Shown: positions 1 through 11,239 of the stretch, one piece after another
How positions within the stretch are numbered: position 1 is the stretch's first letter
Layout: every line of letters begins with the position of its first letter
Source: Nelumbo lutea
Lineage: Eukaryota; Streptophyta; Magnoliopsida; Proteales; Nelumbonaceae
NCBI GenBank assembly: GCA_022828595.1
Contig: JAKGHH010000002.1
Location: forward strand, 78,650,383-78,714,382
Reading direction: 5' to 3'
Length of the DNA stretch: 64,000 nucleotides
Made by a program: the position numbers and the translations under genes
Notes under the pieces: model-generated
What the model was told of the DNA's origin: nothing
Databases searched by the model: none
What the model saw: the letters and a program-made list of their open reading frames with translations, nothing else

Positions 1-691
1 CCTTTCATAGGTAGGATCGTCCTCCATCGGTTTCTTCTTGCTCCCGGTGATGTAACCCCATTTTCCTCTACTACACATATTTTATTGATTAAGACTAAGC
101 TAACTAAGTGGTTCCATCCAACTTCACAATGGTCACTACCTCTAACAAAGTCTCCACTAGCCCCCCATGTCCGAACCCGAAATATGTGGGATATTTGATT
201 CTCCTCCAGTTTGCTCCACTGAGTGAATAGATGCAAACGAAAATCAAATTAGAGTTTTACTAAGCTTGATTTGTTGTTCCAAGCAAAGAACTACTCTTCA
301 ACCATCCAAAACTAGGGTTTCATAGGACTTGATAGGACGAAAGAAGGAGAGAAACTTCAACTGCTCTTACCAAAGGTTCCAGAATTCTGTCCAACCCAAA
401 CTGCCCTTAATAGAAATCAAAGAGCTCCCCTTTGATCCCCAAGCACCAGCTTCAAAGTGTCTCTAGGAACTATAACAGGATTTCTCCAACTATCTAGGGT
501 TTTCGGAAAAAATCTCCAAGAACCTTCCTTAGACTTCAACTAAGGATGAAAATCTCCACAAAACTTTCCAAAAATCCTCCTAACTGGGCTACATAAGTTT
601 CTGATTGATTAGCCAATCAGTTCTCCATACACACTGTATGGGCTAAGAAAGGAGAAAGATGTTGAAGGTAAGAACTTGCTCCGTATCAAGT
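1..691 (-). other. non-coding leader-like stretch of a retroelement
   Basis: No coding region is supported here. Read on the minus strand it follows a putative LTR (692-1028) and looks like the untranslated leader of an LTR retroelement. The piece next to the LTR resembles a degraded initiator-Met primer site (TTGATACGGAGC against TGGTATCAGAGC, poor match). This is inference; it could also be unrelated intergenic DNA. Confidence 0.25.
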
Positions 692-1028
692 TGTGAAACA
701 CACCTGCAATAATTTAGAAAATATAGAAAAAGATAAGAAAAGAAAGAAGAAAGAAAGGTTTCAACAGAGGTTTGTAGAAGAAGAAAAAGGAAGAAGAAAA
801 GAAGGGAAAGGAGAGAAGAGAAAAGCTTGATCCTTTCTAGCCCCCCTAAGATATCTTTTATTCTCTTAATTCTAAACTGAGTACAATTCCCTAGATGCCC
901 TTAATGGGGCGGATAGCACTAAAGAAATAATAAAACAAAACAAAAGAAGCCCATAATTGAAAGAACATAAACTTAAAACATAACTTAAAAGAAATAAAGA
1001 CACTAAGGCCCATTTGGTCCATTCTCAC
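692..1028 (-). repeat. putative LTR, minus orientation
   Basis: On the minus strand the block starts with TGAGAATGGACC directly beside the end of LINE coding sequence. It holds a purine/pyrimidine-biased tract (about 720-830) and ends in TTTCACA, giving TG...CA termini. No second LTR copy is in the window, so the call rests on the termini and on the abrupt junction with the LINE only. Confidence 0.3.
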
Positions 1029-1885
1029 TACAAGATCCAAGGAGCATTACCCCTAGTGCTAGACTAAGAGATTACCAGTTTTGAGTCCCCTTCAACCTTC
1101 GAGTTTTTTAAATCTTCTTGTTTGGAAAGTTTTAACCCCTAAAAAGAGGCTAGTAACTCAGCCTTGATTGAGCCGCCTACCCCTATAGGCCTTGAATACA
1201 TTGCCAACATTTTGTCTGTTGAGTCTCTAAATACACCACGAATGCCTGCCAGCCCCAAGTTTCCTATGGAACTCTCATCAAAACTCAGCTTTAATTTATT
1301 AGAAGTCGAGTGTTTTCCATTCCATCCCTATCTTTTCTTTCTTCTTAAAGGAATAAGCCACTTCCTTCCATGCCTGCATTATATTAGCTATGGATAAGCG
1401 TTGGAAAAGCATACCCAATTAGCAAGTTTTATCTTTATGGTTTCCACCAATTCTTTTGGTCTGTACTTCTCATTGAATATTTTTGCATTCCTTTCCTTCC
1501 GTATAGTCCACAACATAGCCACCCTAACTGATTTCCGCATTGTCCTTCACCTTCTTGTTAATTGCCTTAAAAAGCTTGGGTTGAAAAGGCTCACCACATC
1601 CTAAGGAGTGCTCCACTTGCAAACAAAGAGAGAGAAAAAAGTCTCCCAAACAAAGAGCCCAAAAGGACAATAGATCAATAAGTGATGTAGGGATTCACCA
1701 TTTGCATAACAAAGATAGTACATGTGAGGGGAGAGGCACTTGTGTGGTCTCCTCTTTTGCAGCATGTCACAGGTATTCACCTTTCCAAGAAAAACCTCCA
1801 AGCAAAGAGCTTGAATTTTGGGTTGAATGGGCTTGCTCCAAATCTCTTTCACTAGGAAATCCTCTCCCCCTACAGTTATTTGCAC
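1029..1885 (-). pseudogene. LINE 3' part: reverse-transcriptase zinc-binding and RNase H remnants
   Basis: On the minus strand 1885-1601 encodes an open zf-RVT domain: PIQPKIQALC, then RRPHKCLSP, CYANGESLHHLLIYCPF and VWETFF, the usual Cys/His pattern found after plant LINE reverse transcriptases. Further downstream (about 1600-1040) the translation is broken by stops but still shows an RNase H-like tail with KLSFDESS, AELLASF and EGDSKLVIS. The matching RT fragment lies on the same strand at 7850-8690. A Copia element starting near 1930 separates the two, so this is probably one LINE split by insertion. It is not functional: frames are broken and the catalytic core is in the other piece. Confidence 0.75.
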
Positions 1886-1929
1886 AAGGCAGTTGAAGAA
1901 AAAAGCACAGGAAAAAATACCATTAGATG

Positions 1930-2119
1930 TGTTGAAATTGTTAATATTTTATATAGTATGTGCCACAAGAACACTGTTGTCATTTTTAGATTTTTTAATA
2001 TGTCGTCCCATATATATTGATTAGAACTGGCACCACCAGCACCGTTTTAGATCCCCAATCTCTCTCTTCTCTCCCTTCTCTCTTCTTCCTCCACTTTTTC
2101 TGCCTTTTTTACTGATAAT
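1930..2119 (+). repeat. short Copia 5' LTR
   Basis: The block begins TGTTGAAATTG, contains a TATATAG box-like stretch and a pyrimidine-rich end, and stops immediately before a TGGTATCAGAGC primer site. At about 190 bp it is short for a Copia LTR. No 3' copy was found, because the element's 3' end is truncated by a GC-patterned insertion near 7353. Confidence 0.55.
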
Positions 2120-2120
2120 A

Positions 2121-2132
2121 TGGTATCAGAGC
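2121..2132 (+). other. primer binding site (initiator Met tRNA type)
   Basis: TGGTATCAGAGC is the standard complement of the 3' end of plant initiator methionine tRNA and marks the start of the internal region of Copia elements. It sits directly after the putative 5' LTR. Confidence 0.8.
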
Positions 2133-2571
2133 GCAAATACTAGGCCTAAGAGCAGATCGATCATCTTTTCTCTTCCTCTTCTTGCTGTCTTCTCCAGATT
2201 GGGCTCAAGAAACACACCAATGACTGATATAAAAGAAGTTTTTCTTCCTTTCTCTCTTCTTCTTGGGCATGTACCAAGAAAACCTATAAATCTAAGGTGG
2301 CTGAATGCTGTGAGAAGGTTCTGTGATTTTTTAACCACTTTGTGGATCATGTGATCCTTGTAACTGAATAAGAAGTTCCTGTAGGTCACATATGACCTGG
2401 TTTTTTTATGTGACAACACTAGTTGTGTTCTCTCCTGGTGGTTGTGGTGATTAAGTGGCCTGGAAGTGTGATGCACTGTGGCTGTTGAATCTGTTTAGAC
2501 CTGAAAACAACCTAGAAACCTGTGTTAGAAGTGATCCTATTCTGCATCTTCCAGTGTTTCTGCAAGTCAAA

Positions 2572-3191
2572 ATGGACTGATTGGGGAGGCTGCATATGAA
2601 TTTCCCTATGGCTGTAATCGCCTTTGATGGACTTAACTACCTTGAGGGGTCTAGGGGAATTAAGCTCTACATTACTACTAGAGGGAAAATAGGCTATATC
2701 AATGGTAAAGTAAAGGATCCAAAGATTGGAAATGCTGAACATGACAAATGGGATCAAGAGAATAGTATGGTTATGTTGTGGCTCTTAGTTTCTATGCTGC
2801 CACAAGTGAGAAAGACCTTTATGTGGGATGAAACAACTTATGAAACATGGGAACAAACAAAATTCTAACTATTCAGAGCAAAGGCACTATGCAAAGATAT
2901 ACCAATTGCAAGCTGAATCATTCAGTTGTAAGCAAAGGGGAGAGAAGTCTGTCAATATCTTACTCAGATTTGACATTGATTTGGAAGGAGTTGGATCATT
3001 ATCAAATTGTGGATTGGAAATGCGATAAAGATGCAAAAGCCTACAAGTGCCTTGTCTCCCAACATCGAGTATTTGCTTTCCTCTTGGAACTGAATCCTAT
3101 GTATGAGTCTATCAGGGTGCAAATCTTGGGAAGTAAGGACCTCCCTTTAGTCCAGGAGGTCTATGCCTTAGTCCAGTTTGAAGAGAGTTAA
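2572..3191 (+). pseudogene. Copia gag (UBN2-type), frameshifted
   Basis: Reads as a Copia capsid protein of the UBN2 family. The first part (2572-2867) has DGLNYLEGSRGIKLYITT, GKIGYINGKVKDP, KWDQENSMVMLWLL and ETTYETWEQ, matching the usual order of the family. A +1/+2 shift near 2850-2900 moves the frame, and the second part (to 3191) carries DYSDL-like, HRVFAFLLELNP and GSKDLPLVQEVYALV. The third codon after the start is already a stop, and no zinc knuckle or protease follows, because a hAT-type sequence begins at about 3217. Integrase and RT of the same element resume near 5895. Confidence 0.75.
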
Positions 3192-3216
3192 AGAAATGTA
3201 ATGAATTGTTCAAAGG

Positions 3217-3905
3217 TAGGGGTGAGCATTGTTCAGTTAAAACCGAAATTTGCAGTTTCAGTTTTCTTTGGTTTTTGGTTATTTCGGTTTCAGTTTCAGT
3301 TTTCAAGTCTGGAAATTCAGTTAGCCGAAAAAAAATAGTTAGCCTAAGTTCATTATCTATATAATATATATTAACATATAATACATATATAGCATGTATA
3401 ATATATTATATTGTATTATATTATATATTAAAATACATAATTTATACCAACTTTATAATGAGTATGTGGCTGCTTATAATGCTTCTAGTAGTGAGCAATC
3501 CTCTACTAAAGGGAATGGTAGTCACAAATCTTCTGTAAGTTCTAGTTCCAAATCTCAATCATCAAGTTCTGGATGGTCAAAATTGATGAATTATGTGAAG
3601 AGTTCAGACCATTCCCTCACCAAAATCAGAGTTAGAAATGTATCTTGAGGAGGGTGTATATATTTGTAAGGAAGAAAGTTCACATTATGACTTCAATAGT
3701 TTGGAATGGTGGAAGGCTAATAATTTGAAATATCAAGTGTTGACAAAGATGGCATCTGAGATTCTTGCCATTCCAATATCCACAGTAGCTTTAGAAGCTA
3801 CTTTTAGTGTTGGTGGTAGGGTAATTGATCCTTACCGTGCATCTTTGGCTCCAGAAACTGTTCAAGCTTTGATTTGTGGAGGAGATTCCTTCATGGGGTG
3901 AAGAA
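3217..3905 (+). pseudogene. hAT transposase C-terminal fragment inside the Copia element
   Basis: The left edge, TAGGGGTGAGCA, is a hAT-type terminal sequence that recurs at 20312 and 32014. The coding remnant includes a Ser-rich linker (about 3480-3600) and then the hAT dimerisation domain (3640-3900) with LEWWKANNLKY, ILAIPISTVALEATFS and VIDPYRASLAPETVQALICG. This is the C-terminal piece only; the BED finger and the RNase H-like core are missing. It ends in a stop at about 3901. The 3' boundary of the insertion could not be fixed; the following sequence up to 5894 may be its 3' part. Confidence 0.7.
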
Positions 3906-4974
3906 GAAACAAAAGGTATACTACATTTAATTTCAGTTTATTGCTGCTTAGTGGTACCTCATTTATACTTTCATTTATTTATCACTAATTTAAACTATCC
4001 TTTTGTAGGTGAACAAAAAACAAACTGAGATAATTCTACCCATTTCTGGATAGTGGCTTGCAAGTTTCAAAGCTGAAAGTGTGCATACAGGTAATCATTT
4101 TTTCAACAGAAATATTGCATTGTTTCTTGGTTAATGGTTACTCATCATCTCAATGAGATAGTTTGGATTTATTGTAGCTTAATGAATTCCTTTTACCAAA
4201 AGGACAACATGTATTAATCAGATATCCTCTTTATTCCCTTATTCCTTAAACCTGAAATGCAAACTTCCCCAAATTTATAATAAATTTGACAAGGTTTCAG
4301 CTGTAGACAAGGAGTTTATTAGTGTATTTGAATCCTAATTAAATTACTTCTGATGCTAAATTTCTTAGCAAACAATATCCTAATTAAATCCTAATCCTAA
4401 TTGCCTATTTTCTTTACCAACAGTTCCACCTATATTGGACTCTTATAACCATATGCAAAACCTCTTAACAGAGAAAATGGGGCAGATTGCATAACCCACA
4501 CCAAGGATGAAGGAAATAAAATCTAACACGAACTAAATCAAGGCAAGCAACAACAAGATGCCAATAATCTAGTGTAATAATTACAGTTGAACTCTATAGG
4601 GAGTTGTTTACTGAAATGATCATAAAAACACTATACTGAACAAGGTAATTGAACTTTACATCCACAGGTGTTCAGTCTATCAATTTACCAAAGAAGTCAT
4701 GTCTTCATAACTTAACAAATGCATCCTTGTCACATGAAAAGCATGCTAATAGCACATCCATGTGAAGAGAGGCTGACAGAAATATGAGCTATGTTATTTC
4801 ATTCCAACGAAGTCTTTACTGACCTCAAAATTTTATCAAATATTAATTAAGAATCAAATGTTTCACTAAAAATATTATGATCGAATAACTAAAATAAATT
4901 CTAAGGAAAACCAAAGTTCTCACCACTTTCTGTACATATCCAATAAACTATCTTTATAAATAGTTTCTGAAGAT

Positions 4975-5015
<41 letters not shown>

Positions 5016-5894
5016 AATGAGGTTGAAGTCAACTTGGAGCTTTCAATCTTAAATAGGAGAAAGTAAGATAATATTTTCTTTTAAACACATGCTTGTTTCA
5101 TTTTGTTGTCATTTGTCCAGATGGTAGGCTGTCATGATCTTGTCAAATAGTGCTGAAACTTGTAGGCCATTGACTTTGCATTCTCTTTTAAATAGGAAAG
5201 ATTATCCTAATCCTGTTTTTATTTCTCTTTGATTGACATGCAGAAGGGAAGACAAAGTTGTGAGCTAGAGGATGTTTTTGTTTCTCCGGATGCAAACAAT
5301 GTTTTGGAAGCTGCCAAGGGAAAGAGGATTTGTGCATTAGTTTTTTTTTATTAATGTGGATAAAATTTGACAGCTATATAATTTTTTTTGTCTCTTTATA
5401 AACAAGAACTTTTATTACAATGCTTCAGCCATCATTTAAGTTTAATCTAAAAAACTTTGCAGGATTTATCTTTGTATATGCATGCTTGCTTGTAGGAGGC
5501 CCATAATGTGTTGGATCTAAACTTAAGAGACTTAGAATAGCTATCTATGATAGTAGTGGGTCTGGATTTGTAAGGATTTGTAAATGCTTTTGATAGTCCC
5601 AAGTCAATGATTAAGAAACAAGTCCATGTTTTTTGAATTATATTGTTTTAATGGGTATTTTTTACAATATTGTATCTTGAGCATTTACTCTCCACTCAAG
5701 AAAGTTAACTTTCCCAAGTCAGAGAAGGGTAACAATTCCTCGGGTAAGTGATACCCAGGGAAAACATATTTATTGTGGGTCCCACCTAAATCTTCAAAAA
5801 GAACATGGGAGAGTCAATCAATGGGAATCACAATCACATTGACCAACTTTACCCCTAATAGAATCTGTTAAAGGAACGAAGCCTAAGAAATAAA
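3906..5894. other. non-coding stretch within the nested Copia/hAT region
   Basis: No open frame with recognisable domains. The sequence is AT-rich and contains a GA microsatellite at 4977-5011. It lies between the hAT C-terminal fragment and the Copia integrase, so it is probably hAT 3' sequence plus decayed Copia. Confidence 0.5.
4977..5011. repeat. (AG)n microsatellite
   Basis: About 17 uninterrupted AG units are visible. Confidence 0.95.
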
Positions 5895-7352
5895 AGATCT
5901 GAGTTTCCCTTTCACATTATTTATCCCAATGTTTGGGGCCCTATTACTCTACCTTTTTGAAACTAGCTATAAGTATTTCATTACATTGATTAATGACTGC
6001 TCTAGATATACTTGGGTTTATCCCATGATATCTAGAGATGAAGTGTCGAAGCTTGTAAAAGATTTTCAATGCTTTACTCAATTCTAGGCTAAGATTCACA
6101 TTTTCCAGTCAAACAATGCAAAGGAGTATTTTCATAGTGATCTCATGAAGTTCTTTGCTACAAGTGGGTCTCTTCACCGAAGTTCTTGTGCTAAAACACC
6201 TCAACAAAATGGTGTTGCTAAAAGAAAAAACCGTCACCTTCTTGAGGTTGCTCATGGATTATTATTACATATGCATGTTCTAAAACGTTTTTGGATGGAC
6301 ATTGTTATGTGTGTTACATATACTATCAACAGTATACCATCTCAGTTGTTAGAATATAAGGTGCACATAAGCTTTTGCTTCCCAACACCCCTTTGTTCTC
6401 TATTCCAATGCGTGTCTTTGGGTGTCATTGCTTCATTCATGACTTGGTGCTTTAACCGTGCTTCTTATAAGTATTATCTCCATGGATGTGTCCTTTGAGA
6501 GTGAACCCTTCTTCCCTGTTTCTCTTCAGAGGGAGAGTAGGGTTGAGGAGAAACATGTTCAAGTTTAGCTTCCTCCTCAATTCCGTGTTTTACTTCGCCA
6601 CTGCAAGGGCCAATAAAGTTCAAGAGTTGTGCAACCTAAAGCTATCTACCAACATCATCAGACTCTCCAGAGGTAGATCCTTTTAAGCTAGGTACTCTTA
6701 TTCCTATTGATATGTTTGATCCTCTTGATATAGATTCTTCTACTATTAATGATGTAGATGTTCCAATTGCTAAGAGAAAGAGTGTTAGATCTTATACTAC
6801 TAATCATCCTATCTCTCATGTTGTTTCCTATGATCATGTTTCACCTTTATTTTGTGTTTTTCTTACCTTCAGTGACAGTGTTCATATTCCTAAAAATGTG
6901 GCAAAAGCTTTATCTATACCCGAATGGATAAATGTAATGAAGGAAAAAATTAATGCCTTGCACAAGAATGGCACTTGGGAGTTTGCAGATCTTCCTAAAG
7001 GAAAATAACCAATGGAATGTAAGTGGGTGTTCACATTGAAGCATAAGGTTGATAGTACAGTGGAAAGATACAAAGCTAGATTGATGGCGAAAGGGTTCAC
7101 AACTTCACATAGGTGTATGGAGTGGACTATGCGGAGACTTTCACCCCAGTAGCCACAATGATCGCTATTAGAGTCCTTTCATTATCATCTAATTTCAACT
7201 GGGATCTTCACCAATTAGACATCAGAAATGCATTCTTGAATGATGATTTAGAGGAGGAGGTGTACATGACTCAGCCTCTTGGTTTGTGTGCCAAAGGTAG
7301 TGAGCAAAAGGTGTGCAAGTTAAAAAAAAAAATCTTATATGGGTTAAAGTTA
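5895..7352 (+). pseudogene. Copia pol remnant: integrase and reverse transcriptase
   Basis: Integrase core residues are recognisable from about 5970: INDCSRYTWVYP, then NNAKEYF, then AKTPQQNGVAKRKNRHLLEVA at 6180-6250. The latter is the conserved Copia rve block with the catalytic-Glu helix region. After broken sequence the RT-leading region follows (6712-7008, with PEWINVMKEKINALHKNGTWE), then MECKWVF, RYKARLMAKGF and YGVDYAETFTPVA with QLDIRNAFLNDDLEEEVYM (RVT_2). Several in-frame stops and a frameshift near 7110 inactivate it. The frame stops at about 7352, well before the YVDD active site, where a GC-patterned repeat starts. Confidence 0.8.
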
Positions 7353-7800
7353 GTGTTTTAAAAGTGCAAAGCGCAAAAAAGGTGTAGGGATCAATTTGCG
7401 CCCAAGGCGCAAGGCAAGGCACGCATCTTTTGAAGCAAGGTGCAAAAATTTTAAAAAAAAAATCAAAAAAATCAAAAAAAAATGTTAAAAAATCATAAAA
7501 AATATTAAACATAATATTAATAAAAATATAAATTTTAAATTTTAAAATAAATATTTTAAAAAACCTATTATCTAAAATTAAAACACATAAACATAACATG
7601 TAAAGCATATTCAATAAAAATAAAATCAAACATATAAAACATTTTCAAGCATGTAAAACCCACAATCTTTTTTTCCTCAATTGCATTACTTAAAGTAGCT
7701 AATGTGATGTAAAACATATTACATTCCTGATTCTACAAACCACCTTTGTGCCACGCCCCTCGAGGCAAGCCCAAATAAGTCCATGTTAGGGTCCTATATT
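7353..7800. mobile_element. short non-autonomous repeat with GCGCAAGGC motifs
   Basis: The Copia RT frame is cut by a block that opens with GTGCAAAGCGCAAAAAAGG and CCAAGGCGCAAGGCAAGGC, goes through an A-rich centre, and closes with CCACGCCCCTCGAGGCAAGC. Inverted GCGC/GCCTCG-rich ends around an AT-rich core suggest a MITE-like element. Exact ends and a target duplication could not be assigned. Confidence 0.4.
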
Positions 7801-7849
7801 CTTAGTTCCCACACAAAAAATAATGATTTTAGAATTTTAATTGCTTTTT

Positions 7850-8690
7850 AAGAAGATATTTTAGTAGGATGAATGAATGACCAATATTACCAAATAGGGG
7901 GTTCTCGGAGCCCCAACCTCCAAAGCCATTTTCCTAACAACAAAGTGTTTCTTTGAACTATGTTCCCCAGCCCCAAACCTCCCTTTTCTTCTGACTTGCA
8001 AACTTGACCCCACTTTACTAAATGTTCTGTTTTTTCATCCCAAGCTCCCAAAGAAAGTCCCTCATAAATTTCTCTAACCCCTCTACTACCCTCACTGGAA
8101 TTCTAAAGGAGGACAAAAAGTAAATTAGCAAGTTAGCTAAGGTTGGTCTTATCAAGGTTATTCTTCCACCAATGGATAAGTATTTCCTCTTTTACATAGC
8201 CAATTTCTTTGTCCCACCACTAGTTTCCGAAAGGCCTCTAATCTTGGGTTCCCTCCTAAAGGTAGTCCTAAGTATTCCGAAAGGCCTCAGCTATCACTCT
8301 CATGTTTTCATATTCCAAACTTATTCCTACTATACAACTCTTTCCCCAATTTATCTTCAGTTCAGAAAGTGATTCAAAGAATTGATGATTTCTCGTAGAT
8401 TTATTATATACTCTTGATTGCCTCCCTCACAGAATAAAATGGTGTCATCTGCAAACTGCAAATGTGTGACTGCCGCTACAAGTCTTCTTACCCTCCATCC
8501 TCTAAACAAATTATTCTGATCAGCCTCCAAAATCATCCTACTTAGGACATCCACAATTAAAGTGAATAGGAAGGGAGATAGGGGATCCCCTTGTCTTAAC
8601 CCCCTTTTTGCTGGAAAGTAATCTCTAGCCACACCATTATTTAGTATTGAATATTGTACTGAACTTAGACATCCTTTCATCCACTGATAG
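7850..8690 (-). pseudogene. LINE reverse transcriptase fragment
   Basis: On the minus strand 8690-8357 is open and encodes the RT palm region: GCLSSVQYSILNNG, RGLRQGDPLSPFLF and LQFADDTILF, so the F-A-D-D active-site motif is intact. Downstream (8357-7850) the frame breaks, but YLGLPLGGNPR and a following thumb/connection-like region remain. It probably belongs to the same LINE as the zinc-binding/RNase H piece at 1029-1885. Its 5' side is cut by an LTR at 8683. Confidence 0.8.
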
Positions 8691-9039
8691 GACCTCAAAT
8701 GCAAGCCCACAAACCCAAGCCCAGGCCCATCAAGAGGGGGTCCTGATACCCTGTGGACAAGAAGCCATCATCGTGGAATCACAAGGCCAAGCCCTCGCCA
8801 AAAGAAAGCCACCAGAAGCACTCGAGTCTACACTCGAAGGAAGCCTCGCCATGTCAACTGAATCCATTATCAGACACGATGGAGAATCAGAATTAGTTAC
8901 GATTGTAATAAGAAGCATATGAATAGCCATAGCCCGAGAGTAGGGCATAATAAAGAGATATTTTTCCTTTCCTTATTCTGTATCTTCTTTTGAGGCAATG
9001 TTCCCTCGAAGAACACCTGATTTGGGCAGAAACCCAACA
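8683..9039 (+). repeat. LTR of a truncated retroelement
   Basis: Begins TGATAGGACC where LINE RT homology stops and ends AACCCAACA, two bases before a perfect primer site. No gag follows: within about 100 bp the sequence becomes non-coding and then reaches the host gene at 9503, so the internal region is almost wholly deleted. Confidence 0.55.
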
Positions 9040-9041
9040 AC

Positions 9042-9054
9042 TGGTATCAGAGCC
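9042..9054 (+). other. primer binding site (initiator Met tRNA type)
   Basis: TGGTATCAGAGCC lies right after the LTR ending at 9039. Confidence 0.75.
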
Positions 9055-9502
9055 TTGTCTCAATGCCGACCACTCTACTAAACAATTATACTTTGCAATT
9101 TGACCAGATCTGTTGTGACTATCCAATCAAAAAGTAAAACAGAAAATGAGGTCAGTAGATTTTGTTCTTTTCCTTTCTTTGTCTTTTTTTTCGGTGTGTG
9201 TGTTGTGGTCGGGGGGATCCGTAATCAACATATTCTGATATATTTGATCTGGTCAAATCAGAAAAGTAGAAAAAAAGCATTTAGTCTGTATTCTAAATTT
9301 TGGAAATTAATTCCAGAGCTGGTAGCAGTTGGAAAATATCACAGTTCATTAAAAATTCCAAGTTCACAAATCAAATAGTATGCCAAATTTCAGCAATTTC
9401 TATTAGCCTCACTAAATATGCCGCAGGCGATGGAACACATGGAAGGAATAAACCGTGATACTATAGAGTACAGATATTGACAGATAAAATGTAAGTTAGT
9501 AC

Positions 9503-10136
9503 CAGCATAAATGCGAACCATCTCAATTCGGCGCACTTCCTTTGCAAGCAACGGCAGCTCCTCACCTAAAATCTTTCGAATGTTCTTCAGATCTACCCTC
9601 CCCGTCTCATCTAGCTCCATGCAAGTATAAACAATAAACGAAAACACAAAACACAGGTTCCTTTTAAAGGGAGAACAATCAAAACAAAATCCGTATCTTC
9701 ATCATTTCCTCTAGAACCAATAATCCCATCAAAATCCATGAAATTAAAACCGAAGAAAATGTTTTTTTATTAAATGAAAACTAAATTCAGTAACAAACAA
9801 AACAATATGAAAAAAGAAAAAAAAAAGTGAAGAAAATTTAGGAGAAAGCTGCGAACCTTGAGATGGATAGAGGAAAAGATTACGAAGTTTGTGATTCAGT
9901 TGATGAAAGACGATCTTTGCGCCATCTGAACGAGCAGTCCATGAGGTAATAAGCGAAGAAATATTAGTCTGAAGTTTTATGAGATTTCTGTCCAAGTCAA
10001 TGCAATTTTTCTTCAATTCTTTCGCCAGAGCAGGAGCCCTGAAAAGATCTTCGCGAGTCTTAAGATTCTCATCCAAAAACCGCGACAGATATGGCGGGAG
10101 TTCAGCGGGATTCGGCAAAGCTAACAGAGACTCCAT
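9503..10136 (-). CDS. RINT1/TIP20-family (MAG2-like) vesicle-tethering protein, first two exons only
   Basis: Two exons with compatible phase are visible on the minus strand: exon 1 10136-9857 (280 nt, donor CAAG|GTTCGC) and exon 2 9610-9503 (108 nt, acceptor CTAG, donor G|GTACTA). They give 129 codons. The start MESLLALPNPAELPPYLSRF, the FLDENLKTREDL block, a heptad-like LAKELKKNCIDLDRNL helix and GEELPLLAKEVRRIEMVRIY match the N-terminus of plant MAG2/MAG2-like proteins. These are RINT1/TIP20 subunits of the Dsl1/NRZ tether acting in Golgi-to-ER transport. The family continues with many more exons (several hundred residues). The split codon after MVRIYA fits the Glu that usually follows, but no exon 3 is seen down to position 1. 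The gene is either truncated or has a giant TE-filled intron leaving the window. Family assignment is from memory of conserved patterns. Confidence 0.65.
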
Positions 10137-10438
10137 CAGCGAAATTCGAAATTTTGAACTTCAGAACCTTAAAAACCCTCGCAAGCCGAGGCCCAGAGGT
10201 CCTCCACGCTGCTGTGAGCCTGTGAAGTGTGAACGTTTAAACGAGTGCTAAATTTCGCCAAAAAAAAAAAAAAAACAAATAAGACAGAGTTGGAACTGGG
10301 CTTGGATAAATATTGGGCTTGCTCATGGGTCCAAATACTGTTAAGGCTGCGTTTTGTTGAACCTGTAAGTGCATGGGAGTGCAAATGGGCTGTTGTAAAT
10401 TCAAATTTGGTTTTGTTTCAAACTTGACCTTGTTTACC
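10137..10438 (-). promoter_or_regulatory. upstream region of the MAG2-like gene
   Basis: This 300-bp stretch lies between the start codon and the next retroelement LTR. It should hold the 5' UTR and proximal promoter. A poly-A tract (10260-10274) is visible. No TATA box or named motif stands out. Confidence 0.3.
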
Positions 10439-10898
10439 TGTGAAAAGTAAAATTGCACGATATTACCTTATGAGTATTCCTATGAGCAAAGCATTAGGTT
10501 GTGAAGAGAGTTCTCGACTCAAAAGTATCAAAAGGTTGTCAACCTTCAAACCTCCAACAATGGACAAATAGGTTTCTTTAGTTGGTGGCTGATTGAAGGG
10601 TTTTGGCGGACGATCAAAAATCAGTGGCACTCACCTATTATTCTTCTTCTTGTTAGCGTATTCTATCAAAATTAGTTTCATTATCTCCTTCCTTCTAGGA
10701 GATACCTATACATATCTTATCTTCTCCTTTTTCTTTATTGTATCATCTTTAGGTCACCGATCTTGTCTCCCTGTTGTATCCCTATTATAATTAGCTCTAT
10801 TATAAATAGAGTTGTAGCCTATTGAATAGATAGATCAAGAGAAACTATCATCTCCACCCATCCTTCTTGGTTCGTATCATCCTTCTTGGTCCATATCA
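10439..10898 (+). repeat. Copia 5' LTR (left end uncertain)
   Basis: Ends CCATATCA immediately before TGGTATCAGAGCC and contains the promoter-like CTATTATAAATAGAGTTG (10797-10814), typical of Copia LTRs. Several TG starts are possible (10439, 10500, 10589), so the left border is a guess. No 3' LTR is in the window. Confidence 0.55.
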
Positions 10899-10911
10899 TG
10901 GTATCAGAGCC
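10899..10911 (+). other. primer binding site (initiator Met tRNA type)
   Basis: TGGTATCAGAGCC follows directly after the LTR end. Confidence 0.85.
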
Positions 10912-11239
10912 AAACTGATACTTTATCGGATCCGTCCCTCCACTTGAGCTTCATTGGCGCCCTCTCATGAGTGCACACTGTCGTTGCATTGGTTATCGTA
11001 GCTCCCTTGCATAACTGCCCGTCGTGATCGTCGTCTTGTACACGACTTCTGGTGCACGCAGAAAACTTAGTACAATTCTTATTTGCTTCTTCTTCTTCAA
11101 GCCGGAAAGCAAAAGCAGGGTAATCTGGAGTTTGCCATATGGAGCACGGAAGATTGTCGATCTAGCTTCGAGGATAATCACGAAAAGCGCCCAGTTGTTA
11201 TTCTCGTATGTGTTTCGCAAGGGTCTTCCTACTCCGTCA

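Noticed and set aside
2121..2132. TGGTATCAGAGC-type sites (also 9042 and 10899) as tRNA gene ends
   Set aside because: No tRNA body precedes them; each lies right after an LTR and is a retroelement primer site.
4977..5011. Regular short repeats as a CRISPR-like array
   Set aside because: Simple AG microsatellite without spacers; no CRISPR array or cas gene anywhere and the DNA is plant nuclear.
7222..7629. 135-codon Phe/Ile-rich minus-strand ORF
   Set aside because: It is the antisense of the Copia RT end and of an A-rich MITE interior; the composition is that of translated poly-T/A.
9979..10251. 90-codon plus-strand ORF
   Set aside because: It is the shadow of MAG2-like exon 1, which is on the minus strand with exact splice sites.
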